47,223 bases of DNA from Bacteroidales bacterium UBA6340 (GTDB taxonomy: Bacteria; Bacteroidota; Bacteroidia; Bacteroidales; Paludibacteraceae): assembly GCA_002440265.1 (NCBI GenBank), contig DJSG01000067.1, positions 1 to 47,223 of the forward strand. Direction: 5' to 3'. This document shows, one piece after another, positions 41,091-47,223 of this stretch (position 1 is its first letter; every line of letters begins with the position of its first letter). The notes under the pieces are model-generated. The model ran no database searches. It was not told the origin of the DNA and saw nothing but the letters and a program-made list of their open reading frames with translations. Both the position numbers and the translations under genes were made by a program.

Positions 41091-43082
41091 ATGAAAAGGA
41101 ACTTTATTATCCTGTGCGCAGCCCTTGCGGTGTTGAGCGGTTGCGGAAAGAAAGAACAACAACCCGGATTTAACTACCACGTGGACAAATTCTATGATTT
41201 GGAAATCCTGCGCTATCAAGTGCCCGATTTCGACTCGCTGAGTCTGCAACAGAAGACGCTGATGTACTACCTGAGTGAGGCTGCGCTGCAAGGACGCGAC
41301 ATCCTCTATGACCAGAACTGCCGTTACAACCTGCGTATCCGTCGTGCCTTGGAGGCTCTCTATACGGGCTATCAGGGTGACAAGAACGGTGAGGACTATA
41401 AACTGCTGGAGAAATACCTGAAGCGTGTGTGGTTCTCGAATGGTATTCACCACCACTATTCGGAGGATAAGTTCCTGCCGGAGTTCACAGAGGAGTGGTT
41501 CCGCAAGGCTTGTGCCGATGCGGGTGTGAAGTACGATGAGGGGATTCTCCCTGTGATGTTCGACCCCAATGTGATGGCCAAACGTACCAACCAGGCCGCA
41601 GGGCAAGATTTGGTGCTGACATCAGCCGGCAACTATTATGAGGGTGTGACCCAAGCCGAGGCTGAGGCTTACTATGCTGCGCACAAAGACAACTCGCCCG
41701 AGCCGCTGTGGATTGGCTTGAATAGCAAGTTGGTGAAGGAAGACGGCGTAGTGAAAGAGCGTGTATATAAGGTAGGCGGTATGTACGGTGAGGCACTGAG
41801 CAAGGTGGTTTTCTGGCTGGAGAAAGCATTGCCCTACGCTGAGACTGAGGAGCAGAAACTCGCCATAGAGAAGATGATTGAGTTCAACAAGACTGGTGAT
41901 CTGAAGACCTTCAACGAATACTGCATCGCATGGGTGAAAGACCTGAAGAGTCAGGTGGACTACGTGAACGGTTTCACAGAGGTGTACTCTGACCCGCTTG
42001 GCATTACGGGTGCGTGGGAAGCCATGGTGAACTTCAAAGACATTGAGGCTACCAAACGTACGTCTATCATCTCTGCCAATGCTCAATGGTTTGAGGATAA
42101 CTCCACTACCGACAAAAAATATAAGAAAGAAGAGGTAAAGGGCGTGAGTGCCAAGGTCATCACGGCGGCTATTCTCGGCGGCGACTGCTATCCTGCAACG
42201 CCTATCGGCATCAACCTGCCCAACGCCAACTGGATTCGCAAGGAGTATGGCTCCAAGTCGGTGACTATTGACAACCTGATGCACGCTTACAACGAGGCGG
42301 CTAAGGGCAATGGTTTCAACGAGGAGTTTATGATTGACGATGCTATTCGCGAGCAATATAACCAGTATGGTGCTATGTGCGGCGACCTGCATACCGATTT
42401 GCATGAGTGCGTGGGTCACGGTTCGGGCAAACTGATGCCGGGTATCACCAAAGATGCGCTCAAGGAACATGCTTCTACCATTGAGGAGGCGCGTGCCGAT
42501 TTGTTCGGACTCTACTATATGGGCGACCCGAAGATGGTGGAACTGGGTCTTCTGCCGAATGGCGATGCCTACAAGTGCTACTACTATCAGCAGATGATGA
42601 ACGGGCTGATGACACAGTTGGTTCGTATAGAGCCGGGCAAGAATGTGGAAGAGGCGCACATGCGTAACCGTCAGTTGATTGCACAATGGGTGCTCCAACA
42701 CGCAACGAACAACGAGGTGGCTATCGTAGAGCGTGACGGTAAGCATTATCTGCAAATCAATGACTATGAGGGTGTCCGTCGTCTGTACGGTGAGTTGCTG
42801 CGTGAGATTCAGCGCATCACCTCCGAGGGCGATTATGCCGCCGCGGCAAATATGGTAGAGACCTACGCCGTGAAGGTAGACCAAGACTTGCACCACGAGA
42901 TATTGGACCGCTATGCACACCTCAACCTGGCTCCATACAAGGGCTTTGTGAACCCCGTTTACACCGCCGAGTATGACAAGGACGGCAATATCACCAATGT
43001 AACGCTCGACTATACGGAGGGTTATGTGGAGCAACATCTGCGCTATTCACGCGACTACTCGTGGTTGCCCGACGTAAACTAA
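41091..43082 (+). CDS. Dipeptidyl-peptidase III family metallopeptidase, lipoprotein
   Basis: The 663-residue M49-family peptidase removes dipeptides from peptide N-termini. The zinc motif is HECVGH (H438, E439, H443), followed by EEARADLFGLYYM (E466 as third ligand), with the shorter spacing typical of Bacteroidetes enzymes. A lipoprotein signal with lipobox VLSGC (C18) places it on a membrane facing the periplasm or surface, unlike cytosolic DPP III of eukaryotes. It starts 23 bases after the phosphorylase gene, so the two may share a transcript. Confidence 0.93.
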   Translation: MKRNFIILCAALAVLSGCGKKEQQPGFNYHVDKFYDLEILRYQVPDFDSLSLQQKTLMYYLSEAALQGRDILYDQNCRYNLRIRRALEALYTGYQGDKNGEDYKLLEKYLKRVWFSNGIHHHYSEDKFLPEFTEEWFRKACADAGVKYDEGILPVMFDPNVMAKRTNQAAGQDLVLTSAGNYYEGVTQAEAEAYYAAHKDNSPEPLWIGLNSKLVKEDGVVKERVYKVGGMYGEALSKVVFWLEKALPYAETEEQKLAIEKMIEFNKTGDLKTFNEYCIAWVKDLKSQVDYVNGFTEVYSDPLGITGAWEAMVNFKDIEATKRTSIISANAQWFEDNSTTDKKYKKEEVKGVSAKVITAAILGGDCYPATPIGINLPNANWIRKEYGSKSVTIDNLMHAYNEAAKGNGFNEEFMIDDAIREQYNQYGAMCGDLHTDLHECVGHGSGKLMPGITKDALKEHASTIEEARADLFGLYYMGDPKMVELGLLPNGDAYKCYYYQQMMNGLMTQLVRIEPGKNVEEAHMRNRQLIAQWVLQHATNNEVAIVERDGKHYLQINDYEGVRRLYGELLREIQRITSEGDYAAAANMVETYAVKVDQDLHHEILDRYAHLNLAPYKGFVNPVYTAEYDKDGNITNVTLDYTEGYVEQHLRYSRDYSWLPDVN

Positions 43083-43083
43083 G

Positions 43084-43107
43084 TAATAGTTAATAATTAA
43101 TAGTTTA
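43084..43107. repeat. TAATAGTTAATAATTAATAG motif, copy 2
   Basis: This is the same AT-only tract as at 30736-30765, placed between the peptidase stop and aroA. Confidence 0.6.
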
Positions 43108-43110
43108 TAT

Positions 43111-44151
43111 GTGCTGAGCAATCTCATGGAGATTGAGTTGCCCATATCGAAGTCTATCGCCAATCGTTGGCTGATGCTTCAGGCTATACACGGAGACGGG
43201 CTGATGCCCGTCTCCGCTGCTATGCCCGATGATGTAAGGCTGTTGCATGACGCATTGTTTGTGTTGAAGAGGCGCAAACGGGGCGGAGTGCTGACGTTGG
43301 ACTTGCAGAATTGCGGGACGGCAATGCGGTTTCTGACTGCGTATTGTGCGCAATTGATTGACTGTGAAGTGATATTGACAGGTGTGAAACGTATGCTGCA
43401 ACGTCCTATCGGGCAGTTGGTAGGGGCTTTGCGTGTGCTCGGGGCAGAGGTGGAGTATATGGAGAAAGAGGGCTTTCCGCCTTTGCGAATACATGGAAAA
43501 GCACTGGATGTTGCGGATAAGGTTGTGGAGATGTGGCAGCCACAATCATCGCAGTTCGTGTCGGCATTGATGATGATTGGGGTAAGGGTGCGGACAGACT
43601 GCACATCACCATATATAGAGATGACGCGGAGGCTGATGGAGGAGTATACGGCGCGGGCAGAGGACTTTGAGGTGGAACGTGATTGGAGTGCGGCTGCATT
43701 CTGGTATGAATATGTGGCGTTGTACGGAGGTGAGATTACATTGCACGGACTGAGTATGGATTCACTGCAGGGGGACAAGGCTGTGGTGAAAGTGTTTGAG
43801 CAGTTGGGAGTACTATCCTATAACTATCCTCTAACCATCCACCTTGCAAAACGCACGGACGATTTCATTTTGCCGCGGGCAATCAATGTGGATTTCACCG
43901 ACATTCCCGACCTATATCCGGCTGTGGCACTCACATGCGAGCGGTTGGGAGTGGCGTTGCAGGCCATAGGAACTGCGTGCTTGCGGTGGAAAGAGTCGGA
44001 CAGGTTAGACGCTGTGGCGCACCATTGTACCTGCTCCGACCACCGAATGGCAATGGCACTGATGGTGGCTGGATATGAGGTGGACGATACAGAATGTGTG
44101 AGTAAGTCATATCCGCAGTTTGTCAGTCAGTTATGCAAATTACGACAATAG
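43111..44151 (+). CDS. aroA: 3-phosphoshikimate 1-carboxyvinyltransferase (EPSP synthase)
   Basis: AroA joins phosphoenolpyruvate to shikimate-3-phosphate in the chorismate pathway. Family signatures are LPISKSIANRWLML (with the Lys-Ser of the active site), LQNCGTAMRFLTAYCA, RPIGQLVGALRVLGAEVE, WQPQSSQFVSALMMI, KESDRLDAVA and CSDHRMAMALMVAGYEV. At 346 residues it is short for the family (usually above 400), with a clipped N-terminus: only about ten residues precede PISKS. A TAG at 43087 prevents upstream extension. Initiation is at GTG 43111 or ATG 43126. The glycosyltransferase downstream overlaps by 19 bases. Confidence 0.92.
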   Translation: MLSNLMEIELPISKSIANRWLMLQAIHGDGLMPVSAAMPDDVRLLHDALFVLKRRKRGGVLTLDLQNCGTAMRFLTAYCAQLIDCEVILTGVKRMLQRPIGQLVGALRVLGAEVEYMEKEGFPPLRIHGKALDVADKVVEMWQPQSSQFVSALMMIGVRVRTDCTSPYIEMTRRLMEEYTARAEDFEVERDWSAAAFWYEYVALYGGEITLHGLSMDSLQGDKAVVKVFEQLGVLSYNYPLTIHLAKRTDDFILPRAINVDFTDIPDLYPAVALTCERLGVALQAIGTACLRWKESDRLDAVAHHCTCSDHRMAMALMVAGYEVDDTECVSKSYPQFVSQLCKLRQ

Positions 44152-44882
44152 TTCCGAGACGTGGTGTCAATGATGACGGCAAAGGCAAAAAGTATGCCTT
44201 GCACAAACTGGTTTCTGCTGCCGATACGGAGTTTGTATGGTTGCAGGATGACGATGTAGTGCCGCCTGTTGCGACTCCGGAAACGGATGCTGACTTGCTG
44301 ATATTGCCGCTCCGCATGGAGTCGAAGCATACAAATCCGACATTTTTAGAGCGATTGCAGATAGCGGAGTACGCTGCCATCCAGCAACTGACAATAGAGA
44401 CTGCCCGACAGGGCAGGGCTGTGATGTGCAGCGGTGCGAATATGATTGTGCGTCGGCAGCGTTGGCTGGAGTCATACGAAGACTTGCATTTGGATATTCC
44501 AAGCGGTGATGATATGTTTCTGTTGGAGTCATTCAAGCGCAGGGGACTGCGTATTGAGGTGGCAGACAAGCCGGAATATACGGCGGTGGTGCGTCCTGAG
44601 AGTACGTGGCGGGGCTTTTGGAAGCAGCGTATGCGTTGGGCGGGTAAGGCACCGCACTATACGGATAAGGACATCATTCGCTGCGGGGCAGCGGTGGCAG
44701 TGGCGAATGTGCTACAGGTGCTGTGTCCTGCTATATTGGTGGTGAAGTTTCCTGTTGAATACACTATGATAAAAAAGAGAGACCCGAAAGTCTCTCTGTT
44801 TACTGCAATTTTCTTGGAGTTGCTATACCCGTGGTATATGCTTGTCTGCCTCGTGGGCGGACTACTCCGTCGCTCGTGGTGA
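44133..44882 (+). CDS. Compact family 2-like glycosyltransferase
   Basis: The 249-residue protein has the second part of a GT-A fold: KGKKYALHKLVSAADTEFVW, the metal site LQDDDVVPP, CSGANMIVRRQRWLESYE, SGDDMFLLESFKRRG and the acceptor motif KQRMRWAGKAP. Two C-terminal membrane helices follow. The usual N-terminal strand and first nucleotide-binding segment (60-80 residues) are reduced to MQITTIVPRRG. It overlaps aroA by 19 bases. Near its 3' end the coding sequence contains the minus-strand terminator of secG. Donor and acceptor are unknown. Confidence 0.8.
   Translation: MQITTIVPRRGVNDDGKGKKYALHKLVSAADTEFVWLQDDDVVPPVATPETDADLLILPLRMESKHTNPTFLERLQIAEYAAIQQLTIETARQGRAVMCSGANMIVRRQRWLESYEDLHLDIPSGDDMFLLESFKRRGLRIEVADKPEYTAVVRPESTWRGFWKQRMRWAGKAPHYTDKDIIRCGAAVAVANVLQVLCPAILVVKFPVEYTMIKKRDPKVSLFTAIFLELLYPWYMLVCLVGGLLRRSW
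44771..44796 (-). terminator. Intrinsic terminator of secG inside the convergent gene
   Basis: Read on the minus strand, GAGAGAC, loop TTTCGG, GTCTCTC is followed at once by TTTTTT, a textbook intrinsic terminator. It lies about 95 bases past the secG stop, within the last 40 codons of the plus-strand glycosyltransferase gene. Confidence 0.85.
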
Positions 44883-44890
44883 GTGCGCGA

Positions 44891-45235
44891 TTACTCTTGT
44901 TCCTGCTCCTCGTCGCCGTTGAACTCAGGTACTGCAGCAGCCTGTTGCTCAGCGTCGTAAGCCTGTTGCACCTGTTCGGTGATGGCACTCTCGTCATCGG
45001 CAACGACCTTCTGACCTTTCTTAACGCCTACGGCCAAGATGCTGAGTACCACAATGATACCTGCCAATGTCCAACTTGCTTTCTCAAGGAAGTCAGCCGT
45101 CTTGGGTGCACCCATCACTTGGTTACCACTTGCGAACCCTGCAGCCAAACCGCCGCCTTTGCTGTTCTGAACGAGAACAAGCAGAATCAGCAATATCGCT
45201 GCTATCACAATCAGGATTGTAAATAGAATGTACAT
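44891..45235 (-). CDS. secG: Preprotein translocase subunit SecG
   Basis: SecG is a small inner-membrane subunit of the SecYEG channel. The 114-residue protein has two membrane helices (about 3-22 and 58-78) with the conserved loop VQNSKGGGLAAGFASGNQVM between them, and an acidic Gln/Glu-rich tail common in Bacteroidetes. It has its own promoter at 45277-45308 and ends at a terminator that lies inside the convergent gene. Confidence 0.93.
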   Translation of the reverse strand: MYILFTILIVIAAILLILLVLVQNSKGGGLAAGFASGNQVMGAPKTADFLEKASWTLAGIIVVLSILAVGVKKGQKVVADDESAITEQVQQAYDAEQQAAAVPEFNGDEEQEQE

Positions 45236-45276
45236 AATATCTTTGTTTTTAAGTTTATCTTTGGTTAATTAGCCCG

Positions 45277-45308
45277 CAAAGGTACTATATTTTTTCGGAC
45301 TATGCAAA
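45277..45308 (-). promoter_or_regulatory. Promoter of secG
   Basis: On the minus strand TTTG (45308-45305), a 20-base spacer and a perfect -7 TACCTTTG (45284-45277), about 40 bases before the ATG. Confidence 0.75.
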
Positions 45309-45313
45309 TTATT

Positions 45314-45826
45314 TTACCATTTTGCCACCGTGTCGTTGTAAATACTCTCCGCTATCTCAGTAATCATGGTGTTGCAGAGTTCGTCCTGCACTTCATCAAG
45401 CATACGTGATGAGTCGAAAGTCTGGTAGGCAGAGTACGTCTTTTCGAAACTCTCTTCGGGGGCTACGTTGTTGGTGAAGCGCACGCGCACAGTGAGTGTG
45501 AGTTTGGTTTCAGCGGCATAACTATCCGCGGACACCGCCATAGGCGTGAGTGTGTAGCCTGTTATCTCGCCCTCCAACTCAAGGTTTCCGCCGCGCCGCA
45601 GTACCTCAAGACGTGTCTGCCGCTGGTAGATGTCGCGTATGGCATCACTGAGGTTGTTGCTGAGCGGTGCATAGACCAAGGCGGCATTGTTGGGGAAGTC
45701 CGCCACGGAAATGCTGCGGGTCTTGGAATAGTCAATGCCGGCACCGTTGAACTTATAACTGATGCTGCAACCGTTCACGGCTATCGCAAAGGCGAGTAAA
45801 ATGCTTGTTTTCAGCAGGTTGTGCAT
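45314..45826 (-). CDS. lptE: LPS-assembly lipoprotein LptE-like
   Basis: LptE plugs the LptD barrel that inserts lipopolysaccharide into the outer membrane. The 170-residue protein has a lipoprotein signal with lipobox AVNGC (C20), then SISYKFNGAGIDYSKTRSIS and ALVYAPLSNNLSDAIRDIYQ, a pattern typical of Bacteroidetes LptE. The frame extends upstream to 45913, but that part overlaps the sigma54 activator gene and lacks signal-peptide character, so the ATG at 45826 is used. The gene follows the activator by 4 bases. Confidence 0.88.
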   Translation of the reverse strand: MHNLLKTSILLAFAIAVNGCSISYKFNGAGIDYSKTRSISVADFPNNAALVYAPLSNNLSDAIRDIYQRQTRLEVLRRGGNLELEGEITGYTLTPMAVSADSYAAETKLTLTVRVRFTNNVAPEESFEKTYSAYQTFDSSRMLDEVQDELCNTMITEIAESIYNDTVAKW

Positions 45827-45830
45827 AGTC

Positions 45831-47060
45831 TTACAGGTTATACTCTTTGATTTTGCGGTAGAGTGTGCGCTCTGATATGTGCAGTTCGGCTGCTGCGGCT
45901 TTGCGGCTGTCATTGTTGCGTGCCAATGCCTGCCGGATACTCTCGCGCTCGATGTCCTCCATGGTGACGGGCTTGGTGGCTTGGGCAGGTTGTTCTGTGA
46001 CCACTTGTGCCTCTTCGGGTTGGTGAACCATGCGCGTGGGAGCCTCGGCGTGCACCTCTTCTACGGGTTCGAAGTCGGAGTGGGAGACCACTACATCGGT
46101 GTTGCGATGGGCAGGCTGTGGGGTGCCGTTGAGGAGCCCGTTGAGTTGCTGGCGCATCTCGGTCATGTCGTGCTTCATATCAAACAGTACCTTATATAGT
46201 ATCTCGCGCTCGTTCATGAAATTGTCGCCCGATGTCTGCGGATGCAGAAGCGTGAGTCCGCTCTGCATCTCATTGGCAGGCAGGTACTTACGCAGCGTGT
46301 CTGCTGTGATTTCACGGCTGTGCTCGATGATGCTTATCTGCTCTGCCACGTTCTTGAGTTGGCGGATATTGCCGTTCCAGTAGTAGTTTTTGAGCAGTTG
46401 CGTCGCCTCATCGGTCAGGCGGATGGGCGGCATGCGATACTTGTCGCTGAAGTCCACCACGAACTTGCGGAAGAGCAGGGGAATGTCATCTTTGCGCTCG
46501 CGCAGGGCAGGCACTTTGATTTCGACCGTGTTGAGACGGTAATAGAGGTCTTCACGGAACCGTCCCTCGCTGATAGCGCGTTTCATGTCGAGGTTGGTGG
46601 CAGCGACTACGCGCACGTTGGTTTTTTGCACCTGACTGGCACCCATGCGGATAAACTCGCCCGTCTCAAGGACACGCAAGAGACGCACCTGGGTTTGCAG
46701 TGGCAGTTCGCCCACTTCATCCAGGAAGAGCGTGCCGCCATTGGCTATCTCGAAGTAGCCTTTGCGCTCGGCTTTGGCGTCCGTGAAGGCACCTTTCTCA
46801 TGCCCGAAGAGTTCGCTGTCAATGGTCCCCTCAGGGATAGCACCGCAGTTGACAGCGAAATACGGTCCGTGTTTGCGGGCGGAGTAGGCGTGAATGATTT
46901 GCGGGAAATGCTCCTTCCCGACGCCACTCTCACCTGTAATGAGTACGCTGAGGTCGGTGACAGCCACTTGTACCGCTACTTCAATGTCGCGATTGAGCAG
47001 GGGACTGTTGCCGATAATCCCGAACCGCTGCTTGATTGCCAATAAGTCCTTCTGTTCCAT
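45831..47060 (-). CDS. Sigma54-dependent transcriptional activator with variant GAFTDA loop
   Basis: The 409-residue protein is an AAA+ enhancer-binding protein for RNA polymerase-sigma54. It has no N-terminal receiver domain; the AAA+ domain starts almost at once. Motifs are Walker A GESGVGKE (43-50), the sigma54-contact loop reading GAFTDA (90-95) instead of GAFTGA, Walker B LFLDEVGELP, and RFREDLYYRLNTVEIKVP. A low-complexity linker leads to a Fis-type helix-turn-helix at the end (SRKAAAAELHISERTLYRKI). The order activator-lptE-secG is conserved in Bacteroidales. It has a perfect promoter upstream. The inducing signal is unknown. Confidence 0.92.
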   Translation of the reverse strand: MEQKDLLAIKQRFGIIGNSPLLNRDIEVAVQVAVTDLSVLITGESGVGKEHFPQIIHAYSARKHGPYFAVNCGAIPEGTIDSELFGHEKGAFTDAKAERKGYFEIANGGTLFLDEVGELPLQTQVRLLRVLETGEFIRMGASQVQKTNVRVVAATNLDMKRAISEGRFREDLYYRLNTVEIKVPALRERKDDIPLLFRKFVVDFSDKYRMPPIRLTDEATQLLKNYYWNGNIRQLKNVAEQISIIEHSREITADTLRKYLPANEMQSGLTLLHPQTSGDNFMNEREILYKVLFDMKHDMTEMRQQLNGLLNGTPQPAHRNTDVVVSHSDFEPVEEVHAEAPTRMVHQPEEAQVVTEQPAQATKPVTMEDIERESIRQALARNNDSRKAAAAELHISERTLYRKIKEYNL

Positions 47061-47128
47061 AGTCTGTTGTCTCGCTTGATGGTATCTGTTAAATTAACGC
47101 ATAGGCGTAATGTTGCCAAACTGCCAAA

Positions 47129-47159
47129 CAAAGGTACGCAAAATATGTGGATTGTACAA
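47129..47159 (-). promoter_or_regulatory. Promoter of the sigma54 activator gene
   Basis: On the minus strand TTG (47159-47157), a 20-base spacer and a perfect -7 TACCTTTG (47136-47129), about 70 bases before the ATG. Confidence 0.72.
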
Positions 47160-47198
47160 CTTTGCCTAAAAATATGCCATGTTCCGTTTTATTGTTCC

Positions 47199-47215
47199 GA
47201 CATTCTCTCGGCAAT
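47199..47215. repeat. CATTCTCTCGGCAAT motif at the window end
   Basis: It shares ACATTCTCTCGG with 28069-28079 and TTCTCTCGGCAAT with 28093-28105. It may continue beyond the window. Confidence 0.55.
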
Positions 47216-47223
47216 CACATACT

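Noticed and set aside
41622..43037. 471-residue open frame opposite the peptidase gene
   Set aside because: The plus strand encodes intact zinc motifs of DPP III. The antisense frame has no recognisable domain.

Overview
The window looks like a chromosomal segment of an uncultured Bacteroidales bacterium. A complete type IX secretion/gliding core (porP/sprF, gldK, gldL, gldM, gldN) sits between 28.2 and 34.2 kb, and the remnant of a T9SS cargo gene lies near 7 kb. The neighbourhoods ftsX-DUF3098-uppP-truB-queA and sigma54 activator-lptE-secG are also typical of the group. Eleven upstream regions carry the Bacteroidetes vegetative promoter (TTTG or TTG, 19-20 bases, then a match to TAnnTTTG). 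Family-level placement is not possible from this sequence alone.

Region 1 (1-6.6 kb) is AT-rich accessory DNA. It holds a HipA_2-type kinase with a DUF3037 partner. These are followed by a tight four-gene operon: a DUF1848 protein with a C-terminal CxxxCxxC cluster, a minimal SF1 helicase, a 521-residue protein I cannot assign, and a helical protein ending in a methyltransferase-like domain. No integrase or transposase is visible. The operon is followed by the C-terminal end of a truncated T9SS cargo gene, which suggests the accessory DNA replaced most of that gene.

Region 2 (7.1-18.5 kb) starts in repeat-rich non-coding DNA and then carries a defence island. The core is an LlaJI-like restriction-modification operon: two C5-cytosine methyltransferases, a McrB-like AAA+ protein and a McrC-like DUF2357 nuclease. 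Between the methyltransferases lies a GHKL (MutL/MORC-like) ATPase whose C-terminal domain resembles the Hypoth_ymh family and carries an R-N-x3-H motif of the HEPN RNase type. Base composition changes sharply inside the McrB gene, between its putative target-reading domain and its motor domain. An AlbA_2/ATPase gene, a Vsr mismatch endonuclease and a sigma-70-family gene follow. A 47-base repeat occurs in direct orientation on both sides of the island.

Region 3 (18.6-24.3 kb) holds a DNA glycosylase with an in-frame 27-base tandem repeat, a DedA protein, a TonB-dependent receptor, a small toxin-antitoxin pair whose 48-residue antitoxin is very short, and family-1 uracil-DNA glycosylase.

Region 4 (24.3-47.2 kb) is core genome. 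It contains tRNA modification (queA, truB), envelope and division genes (uppP, ftsX), the T9SS operon, corrinoid adenosylation, several transferases, and an SGNH-fold protein that has lost its nucleophilic serine. It also contains two glycosyltransferases of GT2 type, uridine phosphorylase, a dipeptidyl-peptidase III lipoprotein, aroA, secG, lptE and a sigma54 activator. The intrinsic terminator of secG lies inside the coding sequence of the convergent glycosyltransferase. No rRNA, tRNA, CRISPR array or insertion sequence was found.
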